Shown here in pieces: positions 1-7,793 of a stretch of 64,000 nucleotides of DNA. This DNA comes from Mycolicibacterium hodleri (lineage in GTDB: Bacteria; Actinomycetota; Actinomycetes; Mycobacteriales; Mycobacteriaceae), in contig NZ_JACKTL010000043.1 of NCBI RefSeq assembly GCF_025822245.1, forward strand, positions 186,001 to 250,000, given 5' to 3'. How positions within the stretch are numbered: position 1 is the first letter of the stretch; every line of letters starts with the position of its first letter. The notes under the pieces are model-generated. The model did not search any database. It was not told the origin of the DNA and was given only the letters and a program-made list of their open reading frames with translations. A program made the position numbers and the translations under genes.

Positions 1-519
1 GGAGCTCGCGCCGCTGGCGAGCATCATCGCGTCGCGCAGCGTCTCCTTGGCCTTCCAGCCCGGATAGGTGTTGTAGCTGACGTAGGCCACGCCGTCGGGT
101 GCCAGCACGGCGCGGATCGTCGCCAGCAGGGCGTCGCGGATTTCCGGCGGTACCCAGCTGTAGAGCCCGTGGGCGATCACGAAGTCGAACTCTCCCAACG
201 ACGGGAGATCCAGCTGTGCCAGGTCGCCCGCGACGAGTTCGAGGTTGTCCAGGCCGAGCTCCCGGACGTGCGAACGTCCCTGGTCGATCTGTACCTGCGA
301 CAGGTCGACGCCGACGACGCGGGCGGCCGGATGGGCGGATGCGAAGGGAATGAGGTTCCCGCCGGCGGCGCAGCCGAGTTCCAGCACGCGGGCCCGCGAG
401 ACCTCCGGAGGCGACAGCCCGAACAGGTGCGCGGTGGCCGCCATCCGTCCCGGCGCGGACTGCGAGAATGAATTCGAGGTGTACGGCGTGTTGTCGTAGT
501 CCAAACGCAAGGCGTCCAT
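1..519 (-). CDS. Class I SAM-dependent methyltransferase (C-terminus outside window)
   Basis: The first 173 residues are present; the gene runs off the left edge. A Rossmann methyltransferase fold is visible: motif I VLELGCAAGGN at about residues 45-55, the acidic end of strand beta2 (VGVDLS, D72), then GDLAQLDL near 98 and DFVIAHGLYSWVP near 112. The YNTYPGW stretch near 149 is typical of methyltransferases that carry a C-terminal regulatory domain (MetTransf_reg family); that domain would lie outside the window, so this subfamily call is inference. The substrate cannot be read from the sequence. The ATG at 519 gives the conserved start MDALRLDYDNTPYTS. Confidence 0.8.
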   Translation of the reverse strand, partial: MDALRLDYDNTPYTSNSFSQSAPGRMAATAHLFGLSPPEVSRARVLELGCAAGGNLIPFASAHPAARVVGVDLSQVQIDQGRSHVRELGLDNLELVAGDLAQLDLPSLGEFDFVIAHGLYSWVPPEIRDALLATIRAVLAPDGVAYVSYNTYPGWKAKETLRDAMMLASGASS

Positions 520-644
520 TGCGTCACTACTGGTATGGGTCGGGCCGCCCGGCTGAATCAACTTCCGTCCCTTGATCGTTCGCGTCGTCCATGGTGGTGC
601 TCACCATTCGACCACAGCTGACGAACGCCACCGCCGACGGGCGC

Positions 645-1868
645 TCAGATCTGTCCGTGTCGCGGCGGCGGGGTGCCCGACAGCGCATGGCGGCCAACGT
701 GCTGGATCTTCCATCGCACCGGATCGTGCAGGGTGTGGGTGCGGGCGTCGCGCCAGTAACGCGACAGGTTGCCGCTCGCTGACGCGCTGCGGGTGCCGCC
801 GAGGTCGAACAGGGCCGCAGACGCGTCCAGTGACGCGCGCACCGCCGCGACCTTGGCGACGGCGACGGCGATCGAGGCCGCGGCGGTCGTCTCCGCGGTG
901 GGATTGGCTCGGGCGGCGTCGACTTCGCGGGCCGCCTCGGCGAGCAACGCCCGGGCACCTCGCACGGTCACGACCAGTTCCCCGGCCAGCTGGATCACGG
1001 TGGGGTCCTCCGCGGCGTCGTCCACCCGGGCCTCGAAGTGGGGCCGGGCCTTGGCCGCTTGCCGAAGGCCTTCCTCCAACGCGCCGGTGGCGATGCCGAC
1101 GTCGATCGCGGCGTGCAGCACCTGCGCCTGAGCGCCGTAGGTGGTCGGTTCGGAGAAGATGGGGGAGAAGGGCACGACGTGTTCGGCCGGTACCGCCACG
1201 TCGTCGAGGGTGACGGTGCCCGACGCGGTGGTGCGCTGGCCCATGCCGTCCCAGTCGTCGACGATCTGCAGACCGGGCGCGTCGCGGGGCACGAAGGCCA
1301 GGGCCTTGGGCGTACTCGACGTCGGTGCCTCACCGGGCCCGTCCACGACGGACGCCCGGACGATCACCCAGTCGGCGAACAGCGCGCCGGTGGAGTAGAA
1401 CTTGCGACCGGCCAGCACGTAGTCCCCGGACTCGGTCTCGGTGAGCGTGGTGGCGTCGACGTCGATCGGATGCGGGCCGCGCTCGGACTGGGCGTTGGCG
1501 AGCAGGCCACCGCCGAGGACGACGTCGTAGAAGAACGCCTTCTGGGCCGCCGTGCCCTTGAGGCGGATGGCTTCGAGAAACGTGTAGTGCGAGTGTGGAA
1601 TCTGCGCCAGTGACGGGTCGGCGTGGGCGATCGCCCGGAACACCTCGGTCACCACCTCGTAGGGTGCCTCCACGCCGCCGAACTCGGCAGGCACCGACAA
1701 CGTCAGCAGCCCGGATTCCTTGAGCGTCTGCACCTGGGCGTGCGGCAGCGTTCGGTCGGCGTCGCGAGCACTGGCCTCGGCGGCGAACTCGTTCGACAGC
1801 CGGTGCGCGACCGCCACCGCGTCGGCGGCGGTGACGACGACCGCCGCCGCGGCAGCGGGTGCGCTCAC
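645..1868 (-). CDS. sfnB: SfnB-family acyl-CoA-dehydrogenase-like sulfur acquisition oxidoreductase
   Basis: A 407-residue protein with the acyl-CoA dehydrogenase fold. It starts at a GTG that overlaps the stop of the upstream SsuD-type gene (GTGA), so the two are translationally coupled. The segment ADPSLAQIPHSHYTFLEAIR followed by LLANAQSERG is characteristic of the SfnB/DszC-like branch, flavin enzymes of organosulfur use, rather than fatty-acid dehydrogenases. A FYSTGALFADW loop and a C-terminal LGGTRSASASGNLSRYWRD segment also fit. Known family role: FMN/FAD-linked oxidation in use of dimethylsulfone or related sulfur compounds during sulfur limitation. The exact substrate is not known. 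A longer open frame reaching 2615 lies inside ssuD and is not coding. Confidence 0.85.
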   Translation of the reverse strand: MSAPAAAAAVVVTAADAVAVAHRLSNEFAAEASARDADRTLPHAQVQTLKESGLLTLSVPAEFGGVEAPYEVVTEVFRAIAHADPSLAQIPHSHYTFLEAIRLKGTAAQKAFFYDVVLGGGLLANAQSERGPHPIDVDATTLTETESGDYVLAGRKFYSTGALFADWVIVRASVVDGPGEAPTSSTPKALAFVPRDAPGLQIVDDWDGMGQRTTASGTVTLDDVAVPAEHVVPFSPIFSEPTTYGAQAQVLHAAIDVGIATGALEEGLRQAAKARPHFEARVDDAAEDPTVIQLAGELVVTVRGARALLAEAAREVDAARANPTAETTAAASIAVAVAKVAAVRASLDASAALFDLGGTRSASASGNLSRYWRDARTHTLHDPVRWKIQHVGRHALSGTPPPRHGQI

Positions 1869-3034
1869 CGCGCGGTGCCCAGGAAGGGAACCGAGGTGGG
1901 TGTCGCGTCGACCCGTCCGGCGTCGAACAGCCCACGTTCGCGCAGCACCGGCACCACTCCCTCGCCGAACCAGTAGAGCTCCTCCAGGTGCGGGTAGCCC
2001 GAGAAGATGAACTCGTCGATGCCGATCTCGGCGTATTCGGCAATGCGATCGGCGACGTCGGTGTGGCTGCCCACCAGTGCGGTGCCCGCTCCGCCGCGGA
2101 CCAGGCCGACGCCGGCCCACAGGTTGGGCGCGATCTCCAGGCTGCGGGCGTCGTTCCAGGAACCGTTGGCGCGGTTGGCTTCGTGCAGGGCGAGCATGCG
2201 CTTCTGTCCCTCGGACTGGCTGCGGCTCAGCCCGGCTTGGGCGTTGCGTACCGTCTCCTCGTCGAGGGCGTCGACGAACTTGCCGGCCTGCGCCCACGCC
2301 TCGTCGGCGGTGTCCCGCGAGATCGTGTGCAGCCGAATGCCGAAGCGCACCGTGCGGCCCTCGTCGGCGGCCTCCTTGCGGATCCACTCGATCTTGTCGC
2401 GGACCGCTTCCGGCGGCTCTCCCCAGGTCAGGTAGACGTCGGCATGCTTGGCGGCCACCGGCCCCGCGGCCTTCGAGCTGCCACCGAAGTACAACGGTGG
2501 CACAGGATTTGGCGGTAGTGCCAGTGCCGCGTCCTCCACCTGGATGTGCTGGCCGTCCAGGGTCACGGTCTCGCCTGCCCACAGCCGTCGCACCACCTCG
2601 AGGAACTCGTCGCACCGCTCATAGCGTGCGTCCTTGTCGAGGTAGTCCCCGAACGACCGCTGCTCGTGGGCTTCACCGCCCACGACGACGTTGAGCAGCA
2701 GTCGGCCGGGGGCGTGCCTGGCGAACGTGGCCGCCATCTGCGCCGAGAGGGTGGGGCTGACGAGGCCGGGACGGAACGCGACCAGGAAGGCCAGCGAGGT
2801 GGTCTCCCGGGCTAGCAGGGCGGCGGTGATGAAGGCGTCCTCACACCACGCGCCGGTCGGGATGAGCGCGCCGGTGAACCCGAACGACTCGGCGGCCCGC
2901 ACGATCGACCCGAGGTAGTCGATCGACGCGTCCCGGTCGCTGTGGGCCGATCCGGCGGGGGTGCCGTGGCCGCCGCCGACGATCAGTCGGCTGTCGCCAT
3001 AGGTGGGCAGGAACCAGTGAAGCTTGACGGTCAT
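1865..3034 (-). CDS. ssuD: FMNH2-dependent alkanesulfonate monooxygenase SsuD
   Basis: A 389-residue luciferase-like monooxygenase, close to the usual SsuD length of about 380. It shows SsuD hallmarks in order: MTVKLHWFLPTYGD at the N-terminus, GALIPTGAWCEDAF near 57, LNVVVGGEAHEQ near 115, PPLYFGGSSKAAG and VYLTWGEPPEAV near 200, FGIRLHTISRDT near 235, and NLWAGVGLVRGGAGTALVG near 310. The family splits sulfite from alkanesulfonates using reduced FMN and O2. It lies 10 bp after the upstream DmoA/DszA-type gene and overlaps the SfnB gene downstream, so the three form one operon. No flavin reductase (SsuE) is visible in the window; reduced flavin must come from elsewhere. Confidence 0.92.
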   Translation of the reverse strand: MTVKLHWFLPTYGDSRLIVGGGHGTPAGSAHSDRDASIDYLGSIVRAAESFGFTGALIPTGAWCEDAFITAALLARETTSLAFLVAFRPGLVSPTLSAQMAATFARHAPGRLLLNVVVGGEAHEQRSFGDYLDKDARYERCDEFLEVVRRLWAGETVTLDGQHIQVEDAALALPPNPVPPLYFGGSSKAAGPVAAKHADVYLTWGEPPEAVRDKIEWIRKEAADEGRTVRFGIRLHTISRDTADEAWAQAGKFVDALDEETVRNAQAGLSRSQSEGQKRMLALHEANRANGSWNDARSLEIAPNLWAGVGLVRGGAGTALVGSHTDVADRIAEYAEIGIDEFIFSGYPHLEELYWFGEGVVPVLRERGLFDAGRVDATPTSVPFLGTAR

Positions 3035-3044
3035 GGCGACACTC

Positions 3045-4532
3045 CTAGCGGCTGGCCGTCGGCTGCGAGGCCGTCGACGACGATGATGAGGGCTGGGTGG
3101 ACGGTCGTTCGATTATCGTCGACGACGGCCCGCCCACCCGGTACCGGGACCCACGATGCTCGTCGGGCAGGCGGTCGCCGCGACCAAACAGCTTGTTGCG
3201 CAACGTACCCGGGGCATACTCCGATTGGTAGGCGCCGCGGGCAGTCAACACCGGCACCACGTGGTCGACGAAGTCGGCGAAGGTTCCCGGCGTGATCGCG
3301 TAGGCGAGGTTGAAGCCGTCGACGTCGGTCTCGGCGACCCATTCCTGCAACACGTCGGCGACGCGTTCGCCCGACCCCACGATCAGCGGCCCGATGCCGC
3401 CGATCTTGCCCCAGTCGGCGATGTCGCGGACCGCCCACTCGCCGCCGTCCGGATCGGCCGACTGGAAGGCCTTCACCGCCGAGAGGATGGCGTTGGAGTC
3501 GACGTTGCCGATCGGCTCGTCGAGCCCGTAGCTCGCCAGGTTCACGCCCATCCAGCCGGACATGAACACCAGGGCGCCCTCGGGGTCGCCGTAGGAGAGG
3601 TACTCGGCGTGCTTGGCCCGAGCCTCCTCGTCGGTCTCGGCGGTGATGACGGTCGACAGGTTGAAGATCTTCGCCGCGTAGGGGTCTCGGCCCGCGAGCT
3701 CGAGTTCCCGGCGAATCGTCGTCACCGTCTCGCGGAGGATCGCCTTCGTCGGTGCCGCAGTGAAGATGGCCTCGGCGTTCTCGGCGGCGAACCGCACCCC
3801 GCGCGGCGAGGCGCCGGCCTGGAACAGGACGGGCGTCCGCTGCGGGGACGGCTCGGAGAGGTGGATGCCGGGCACGGTGAAGTGCGTTCCGGCATGGCCG
3901 ATGTGGTGCACCTTGTCGGGATCGGTGAAAACGCCGCGCTCGCGATCGCGGATGACGGCGTCGTCCTCCCAGGACCCCTCCCACAGCTTGTAGAGGACTT
4001 CCAGGTACTCGTCGGCGTGGTCGTAGCGCGCATCGTGGGCGGGCTGGTCGAGCTGTCCCATGTTGCGGGCCGCCGAGGGCAGGTATCCGGTGACGACGTT
4101 CCAGCCGACCCGGCCCTTGGTGAGGTGGTCGAGCGTCGACACCCGCCGCGCGAACGGATATGGGTGCTCGAATCCCGTTCCGGTGGTGATGCCGAAGCCG
4201 AGGTGCTCGGTGACCAGGGCCATCGCCGACACCAGCAAGAGGGGGTCGTTGACCGGTACCTGGGCGGCCTGTCGGATGGCCGCTTCGTCGCTGGCGCCGT
4301 ACACGTCGTAGGTACCGAGCACGTCGGCGATGAACAGCCCGTCGAACCGACCTCGCTCGAGGAGCCGAGCGAGGTCGGCCCAGTAGGACAGGTCCTTGTA
4401 CTCCGAGGATCTGTCCTGCGGGTGCCTCCAGAGGCCGGGCGACTGATGGGCGACGCAGTTCATGTCGAACGCGTTGAAACGGATCGGTCGGGTCACTGGC
4501 ACGAGTTTGGCGCGCAGAGCCGTCGACGTCAC
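3045..4532 (-). CDS. NtaA/DmoA/DszA-family FMN-dependent monooxygenase
   Basis: About 490 residues, luciferase-like fold of the NtaA/SnaA/DszA/DmoA group. Visible landmarks: RFNAFDMN and SPGLWRHP near the N-terminus, VPVNDPLLLVSAMA, LGFGITTGTGFEHPYPFARR, LTKGRVGWNVVTGY, SPQRTPVLFQAGASPRG, and a C-terminal GTLRNKLFGRGDRLPDEH. Members oxidise dimethylsulfide, sulfones or chelators with FMNH2. As first gene of the DmoA-SsuD-SfnB operon a sulfur-scavenging role is inferred. Start: the GTG at 4532 is the longest option; the in-frame GTG at 4496 (MTRPIRFNAFDMN) matches family N-termini better and may be the real start. The Ser/Thr-rich tail after about residue 470 is unusual. Confidence 0.85.
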   Translation of the reverse strand: MTSTALRAKLVPVTRPIRFNAFDMNCVAHQSPGLWRHPQDRSSEYKDLSYWADLARLLERGRFDGLFIADVLGTYDVYGASDEAAIRQAAQVPVNDPLLLVSAMALVTEHLGFGITTGTGFEHPYPFARRVSTLDHLTKGRVGWNVVTGYLPSAARNMGQLDQPAHDARYDHADEYLEVLYKLWEGSWEDDAVIRDRERGVFTDPDKVHHIGHAGTHFTVPGIHLSEPSPQRTPVLFQAGASPRGVRFAAENAEAIFTAAPTKAILRETVTTIRRELELAGRDPYAAKIFNLSTVITAETDEEARAKHAEYLSYGDPEGALVFMSGWMGVNLASYGLDEPIGNVDSNAILSAVKAFQSADPDGGEWAVRDIADWGKIGGIGPLIVGSGERVADVLQEWVAETDVDGFNLAYAITPGTFADFVDHVVPVLTARGAYQSEYAPGTLRNKLFGRGDRLPDEHRGSRYRVGGPSSTIIERPSTQPSSSSSTASQPTASR

Positions 4533-4569
4533 TGCTTTGCGTCAGGGCGATTCGAAGGGCGCGCCGGCG

Positions 4570-4875
4570 CTAGACGCAGAACGGGCCGAGGCAGATCCCG
4601 CCGTTCGGCTCCCAGCCGCCGTTCCAGCCGCCGGGGATGGGACCGTCCTGGTAGGGCGGCGGTGGCGGGGGTCCCCAGCCGACGGGACCGGGACCCCAGG
4701 CCGGCGGGGGCTGCGGACCCCACGGTGCGGGTGGGGGAGGCGGGCCCCACCGTGCGGGTATGGGCGCCCCGTTGAGGCCGGGGGCGGCGTTGGCCACCCC
4801 GCCACTGACTCCCAGGGCGGCGGCGGCGAGTCCGCCCGCCATCGCAATTCCGGCGACGATCTTCGTAGACTTCAT
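4570..4875 (-). CDS. Small secreted Pro/Trp/Gly-rich protein
   Basis: 101 residues. The N-terminus is a signal peptide (KSTKIVAGIAMAGG core, cleavage probably after GVANA near residue 32). The mature part is a low-complexity run of Pro, Gly and Trp (repeated WGPPPPP / WGPQPPP) closing with a two-cysteine end GGICLGPFCV, which could form a small disulfide loop. Such short proline-rich exported proteins are common in mycobacteria; function unknown. The ATG at 4875 is preferred over upstream in-frame codons because GGAAGGA sits 9 nt before it and the signal peptide begins there. It lies between the two sulfur operons but nothing ties it to them. Confidence 0.75.
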   Translation of the reverse strand: MKSTKIVAGIAMAGGLAAAALGVSGGVANAAPGLNGAPIPARWGPPPPPAPWGPQPPPAWGPGPVGWGPPPPPPYQDGPIPGGWNGGWEPNGGICLGPFCV

Positions 4876-5169
4876 CGATTTCAGTCCTTCCGGGTTCGGC
4901 GCCGAGCGGAATGTTCCACCCGGCAACACACCTGTCACGGTAGTTAGCCATGTTAAGCACCAGCTGTGGATGGCATCAGCATCGGTTAATTGCCGGCCGC
5001 GCCCAGGCCGCCCTTTGATTCAGGCCGATCCCTAATCTGTGCGGCCTTCGCAGTCCTCCGTAGGTTCACTGTTCTGCGGCGCTGGCGGCGTAGAACGCTG
5101 CGCACCGACGGGTTGCAGTCGTTGCCACGATCCAGCGTCGCCCCTCCCGCCGACGTGAAGTGAGCCAAC
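4876..5169. other. Intergenic region between divergent units, no gene seen
   Basis: This stretch separates the minus-strand secreted-protein gene from the plus-strand metNI operon and must carry both promoters. I see no convincing ORF, RNA gene or strong palindrome. The minus-strand ORF starting at 5855 that crosses part of it is a shadow of metN. Confidence 0.5.
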
Positions 5170-6177
5170 ATGATCGAGATCGAGAACCTGACCAAGCGGT
5201 TCGGGGATCGCACTGTCCTCGACGACATTTCGCTGTCCGTGGCCAGTGGCGAGATACTGGCGGTCGTCGGCCCCAGCGGTGCCGGCAAGACGACGCTGTC
5301 CCGCTGCGTGAGTTTCCTGGAACGACCAACCAGCGGCTCCGTGCGGGTCGACGGCAAGGACTTCACCAGACTCGAGGGTTCCGAGTTGCTCGCTGCACGC
5401 CGCAGCGTCGGCGTCATCTTCCAGACGGCCCCGCTGTTGCGCCGCCGGACGGTCGCCCAGAACATTGCGCTCCCGCTGGAGTACCTGGGAGCCACCGATG
5501 CCTCCGTCGAGAAGCGGGTAGCCCAATTGCTCGACCGGGTCGGCCTCGGCGATCGGCGCAACGATCGCCCGGCGCAGCTGTCCGGCGGCCAACGGCAACG
5601 GGTCGGGATCGCGCGTGCACTCGCCCTCGGCCCGTCGTATCTGCTGTCCGACGAGGCCACGTCGGGATTGGACCCCAACACCACGAAGTCAATCCTGGCC
5701 CTCCTCAGCCACCTTCGCGACGAGTTCGGCCTCTCGATCATCCTGATCACCCACGAGATGGAGGTCGTCCGCGAGGTCGCCGACTCGGTCGCCCGGATCG
5801 ACGCCGGTCGCATCATCGAGAGCGGAGCGGTCGACGACGTCATTCTCGACCCCACCTCCTCGCTGGCGCGGGAACTGCTGCCGGACCGACCCAGTGTTCC
5901 GTTCCACGGCTCCGGGGAGATTTGGGAGGTCTCCTATGCCTCACGTGACGTGCCGTTGGATTGGCTCACCTCGATCCACGCGGTGCCCGGGATCTCCGAA
6001 TCACGGGTCGACGTGCTCAGCGCAAGCGTGGAGGCCATCCGAGGGGTGGCCGTCGGACGTGCGCTTCTGGCCGTCTCGCCCTCTGCGCCAGCAGGATTCG
6101 CGCGCTACCTGCAAGACCGTGGACTGCACGTGACCGCGGCCAGCCCCAAGGCCGAGACCGCGGAGACGGCGGCATGA
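5170..6177 (+). CDS. metN: Methionine-type ABC importer ATP-binding protein MetN
   Basis: 335 residues. An ABC ATPase domain is complete: Walker A GPSGAGKTT at 34-42, Q-loop at about 85, signature LSGGQRQ at 137-143, Walker B YLLSDEATS at about 157-165 and H-loop His195. The C-terminal ~80 residues (255 onward, WEVSYASRDVPLDW...) look like the NIL regulatory domain that distinguishes MetN from other ABC ATPases. The stop overlaps the metI start (ATGA). The family energises import of methionine or related sulfur compounds. Because the operon ends in a monooxygenase, an oxidised or methylated organosulfur substrate is a reasonable alternative to methionine (inference). Confidence 0.92.
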   Translation: MIEIENLTKRFGDRTVLDDISLSVASGEILAVVGPSGAGKTTLSRCVSFLERPTSGSVRVDGKDFTRLEGSELLAARRSVGVIFQTAPLLRRRTVAQNIALPLEYLGATDASVEKRVAQLLDRVGLGDRRNDRPAQLSGGQRQRVGIARALALGPSYLLSDEATSGLDPNTTKSILALLSHLRDEFGLSIILITHEMEVVREVADSVARIDAGRIIESGAVDDVILDPTSSLARELLPDRPSVPFHGSGEIWEVSYASRDVPLDWLTSIHAVPGISESRVDVLSASVEAIRGVAVGRALLAVSPSAPAGFARYLQDRGLHVTAASPKAETAETAA

Positions 6178-6857
6178 TCCTCGCCGCGGGGGAGGACTTC
6201 AGCACTCCCTGGGCCAATGTGCCCGATCTGCTCCTGCCCGCCTACGGGCAGACCTGGTTGATGGTGGGCGTCACCATGGTTCTGGTGCTGCTGATCGGCA
6301 CTCCCGTGGGGATCGCCTTGCACAACACGTCGGATTTCGGGCTCTTTCCCGACCCTCGAATCTTCAGGGTCCTCAACACGATCGTCAACGTCGGCCGTTC
6401 GTTGCCGTTCCTGATTCTGATGACGGCCATCATCCCCTTCACGCGTTTCGTCGTGGGCACCACGATCGGCATCGCCGCGGCGATCGTGCCCATGACGGTC
6501 GCGGGCGTGCCATTCTTCGCTCGCCTCGTCCAGAATGCCCTGCGGGACGTGCGATCCGACGTCACCGACATGGGTCAGGTCTCCGGTGGCACGCACGTGC
6601 AGCTGATTCGCACGGTCCAGTTGTCCGAGGCCTTGCCCGCGCTCGGCGGCGCGTTGACGGTGAATCTCATCGCCATGATCGAGTATTCGGCGATAGCCGG
6701 TTCGATCGGTGCCGGCGGGGTGGGAAACCTGGCGATTACCTACGGCTACAACCGTTTCGACCACAACATCATGATCGCCACCGTGATCACCCTGATCATC
6801 ACCGTCCAGGCCGTCCAGTTCGCGGGCGACCGCCTCGTCAAGGCCCTGACGCGTTAA
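6174..6857 (+). CDS. metI: Methionine-type ABC importer permease MetI
   Basis: 227 residues, the usual MetI size, with about five membrane segments beginning TWLMVGVTMVLVLLIGTPVG near 22. The cytoplasmic coupling (EAA) loop is seen as DMGQVSGGTHVQLIRTVQLSEALP near 135-158, and GSIGAGGVGNLAITYGY near 180 is strongly MetI-like. The ATG overlaps the metN stop by four bases, so MetN and MetI are translationally coupled and should form the inner-membrane transporter together. The next gene, the MetQ-like binding protein, begins 39 bp downstream. Confidence 0.9.
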   Translation: MILAAGEDFSTPWANVPDLLLPAYGQTWLMVGVTMVLVLLIGTPVGIALHNTSDFGLFPDPRIFRVLNTIVNVGRSLPFLILMTAIIPFTRFVVGTTIGIAAAIVPMTVAGVPFFARLVQNALRDVRSDVTDMGQVSGGTHVQLIRTVQLSEALPALGGALTVNLIAMIEYSAIAGSIGAGGVGNLAITYGYNRFDHNIMIATVITLIITVQAVQFAGDRLVKALTR

Positions 6858-6896
6858 CCCCTCCGCCACACCGACACCCACTACGAAGGAACACCC

Positions 6897-7793
6897 GTGA
6901 CCGATCAGATCAGCTCGCCCGCCGACTCGGACATCGAGCTCAAGAAGAAGAGCCGCTGGCCATGGATCGCCGGTGCCGTGGTGCTCGTCGTCGCCGTCGT
7001 GGGCGGCATCGTCTACGCCACGTCCGCCAACGAGGACAAGCCGTTTGGCACCAATCTCAAGGTCGCGACGTGGAGCACCGACATCGCCGCCGAGAACCTG
7101 CTGAAGTTCATCACCGACGAGGTCGCGCCTGCGCACGGCATCACCATCGAGCCGACGAAGATCGACAACCTGATCGAGATCAACCGTGCCGTCGACGCCG
7201 GCACGGTGGCAGGCAACTTCTTCGAGCATCAACCGTTCCTCAACGACGCCGTCGCCGCCAACGGGTTTCACCTGACGCTCGCCGCGCCGACGTTCACCTG
7301 GGACCAGGCCTCCTATTCGGACAAGTACCGCAGCTGGGAGCAGGTACCCAACGGGGCCAAGATCGCCTTGCGCGACGATCCGGCCGGACAGGCCATCGCC
7401 CTGCTCGACCTGGCCCACGACAAGCAGATCACGTTGAAGCCGGGCAAGGACACGATCGAGGGCCTTCCGCAGCTGTCGGACGTCCAGACGAACCCGAAGA
7501 ACTACCAGTTCGTCCAGGTGCCGATCGGGCAGCTCGCGCGCAGTCTCGCCGACGTCGACGTCATCGTGGTGCACATCTCCGACGTCTACGCCGCCGGCTT
7601 GCGGGAGAACCAGATCATCGCCCGTGAACCGGCGCCGAAGGGCAGCGAGGGCGGCCTGGTCGTCAGCGACAAGCACCTCGACGACCCGAACGTGCAGAAG
7701 TTGATCGCCACCTTCAAGGACCCGAAGATCGCCGAGTTCCTGAAGACCACCGACAACGAGTTGATCCGCAACACACTCGGCCCGATCTCGTGA
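6897..7793 (+). CDS. MetQ/NlpA-type substrate-binding protein, membrane-tethered
   Basis: 298 residues; residues from about 52 on match NlpA-family periplasmic methionine-binding proteins (FGTNLKVATWSTDIA, EINRAVDAGTVAGNFFEHQPFL, KIALRDDPAGQAIALLDLA). Unusually there is no lipobox cysteine: the N-terminus is charged (ELKKKSRWPW) and followed by one hydrophobic helix at about 23-43, so the protein should be held by an uncleaved membrane anchor. A GTG start is preceded by GAAGGA. The stop overlaps the start of the next gene, a DszA-type monooxygenase, by four bases, linking uptake to oxidation of the imported compound. Ligand unknown. Confidence 0.85.
   Translation: MTDQISSPADSDIELKKKSRWPWIAGAVVLVVAVVGGIVYATSANEDKPFGTNLKVATWSTDIAAENLLKFITDEVAPAHGITIEPTKIDNLIEINRAVDAGTVAGNFFEHQPFLNDAVAANGFHLTLAAPTFTWDQASYSDKYRSWEQVPNGAKIALRDDPAGQAIALLDLAHDKQITLKPGKDTIEGLPQLSDVQTNPKNYQFVQVPIGQLARSLADVDVIVVHISDVYAAGLRENQIIAREPAPKGSEGGLVVSDKHLDDPNVQKLIATFKDPKIAEFLKTTDNELIRNTLGPIS

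Noticed and set aside
645..2615. A 656-residue open frame covering both the SfnB gene and part of ssuD
   Set aside because: The part beyond 1868 is the antisense-like off-frame of ssuD, Arg/Gly-rich with no family resemblance; the GTGA overlap at 1865-1868 gives the true SfnB start.
6105..7676. A 523-residue minus-strand frame opposite metI and the MetQ-like gene
   Set aside because: Shadow frame created by GC-rich third positions; composition is His/Asp/Gly/Arg-rich without domain motifs, while both plus-strand genes are clear.
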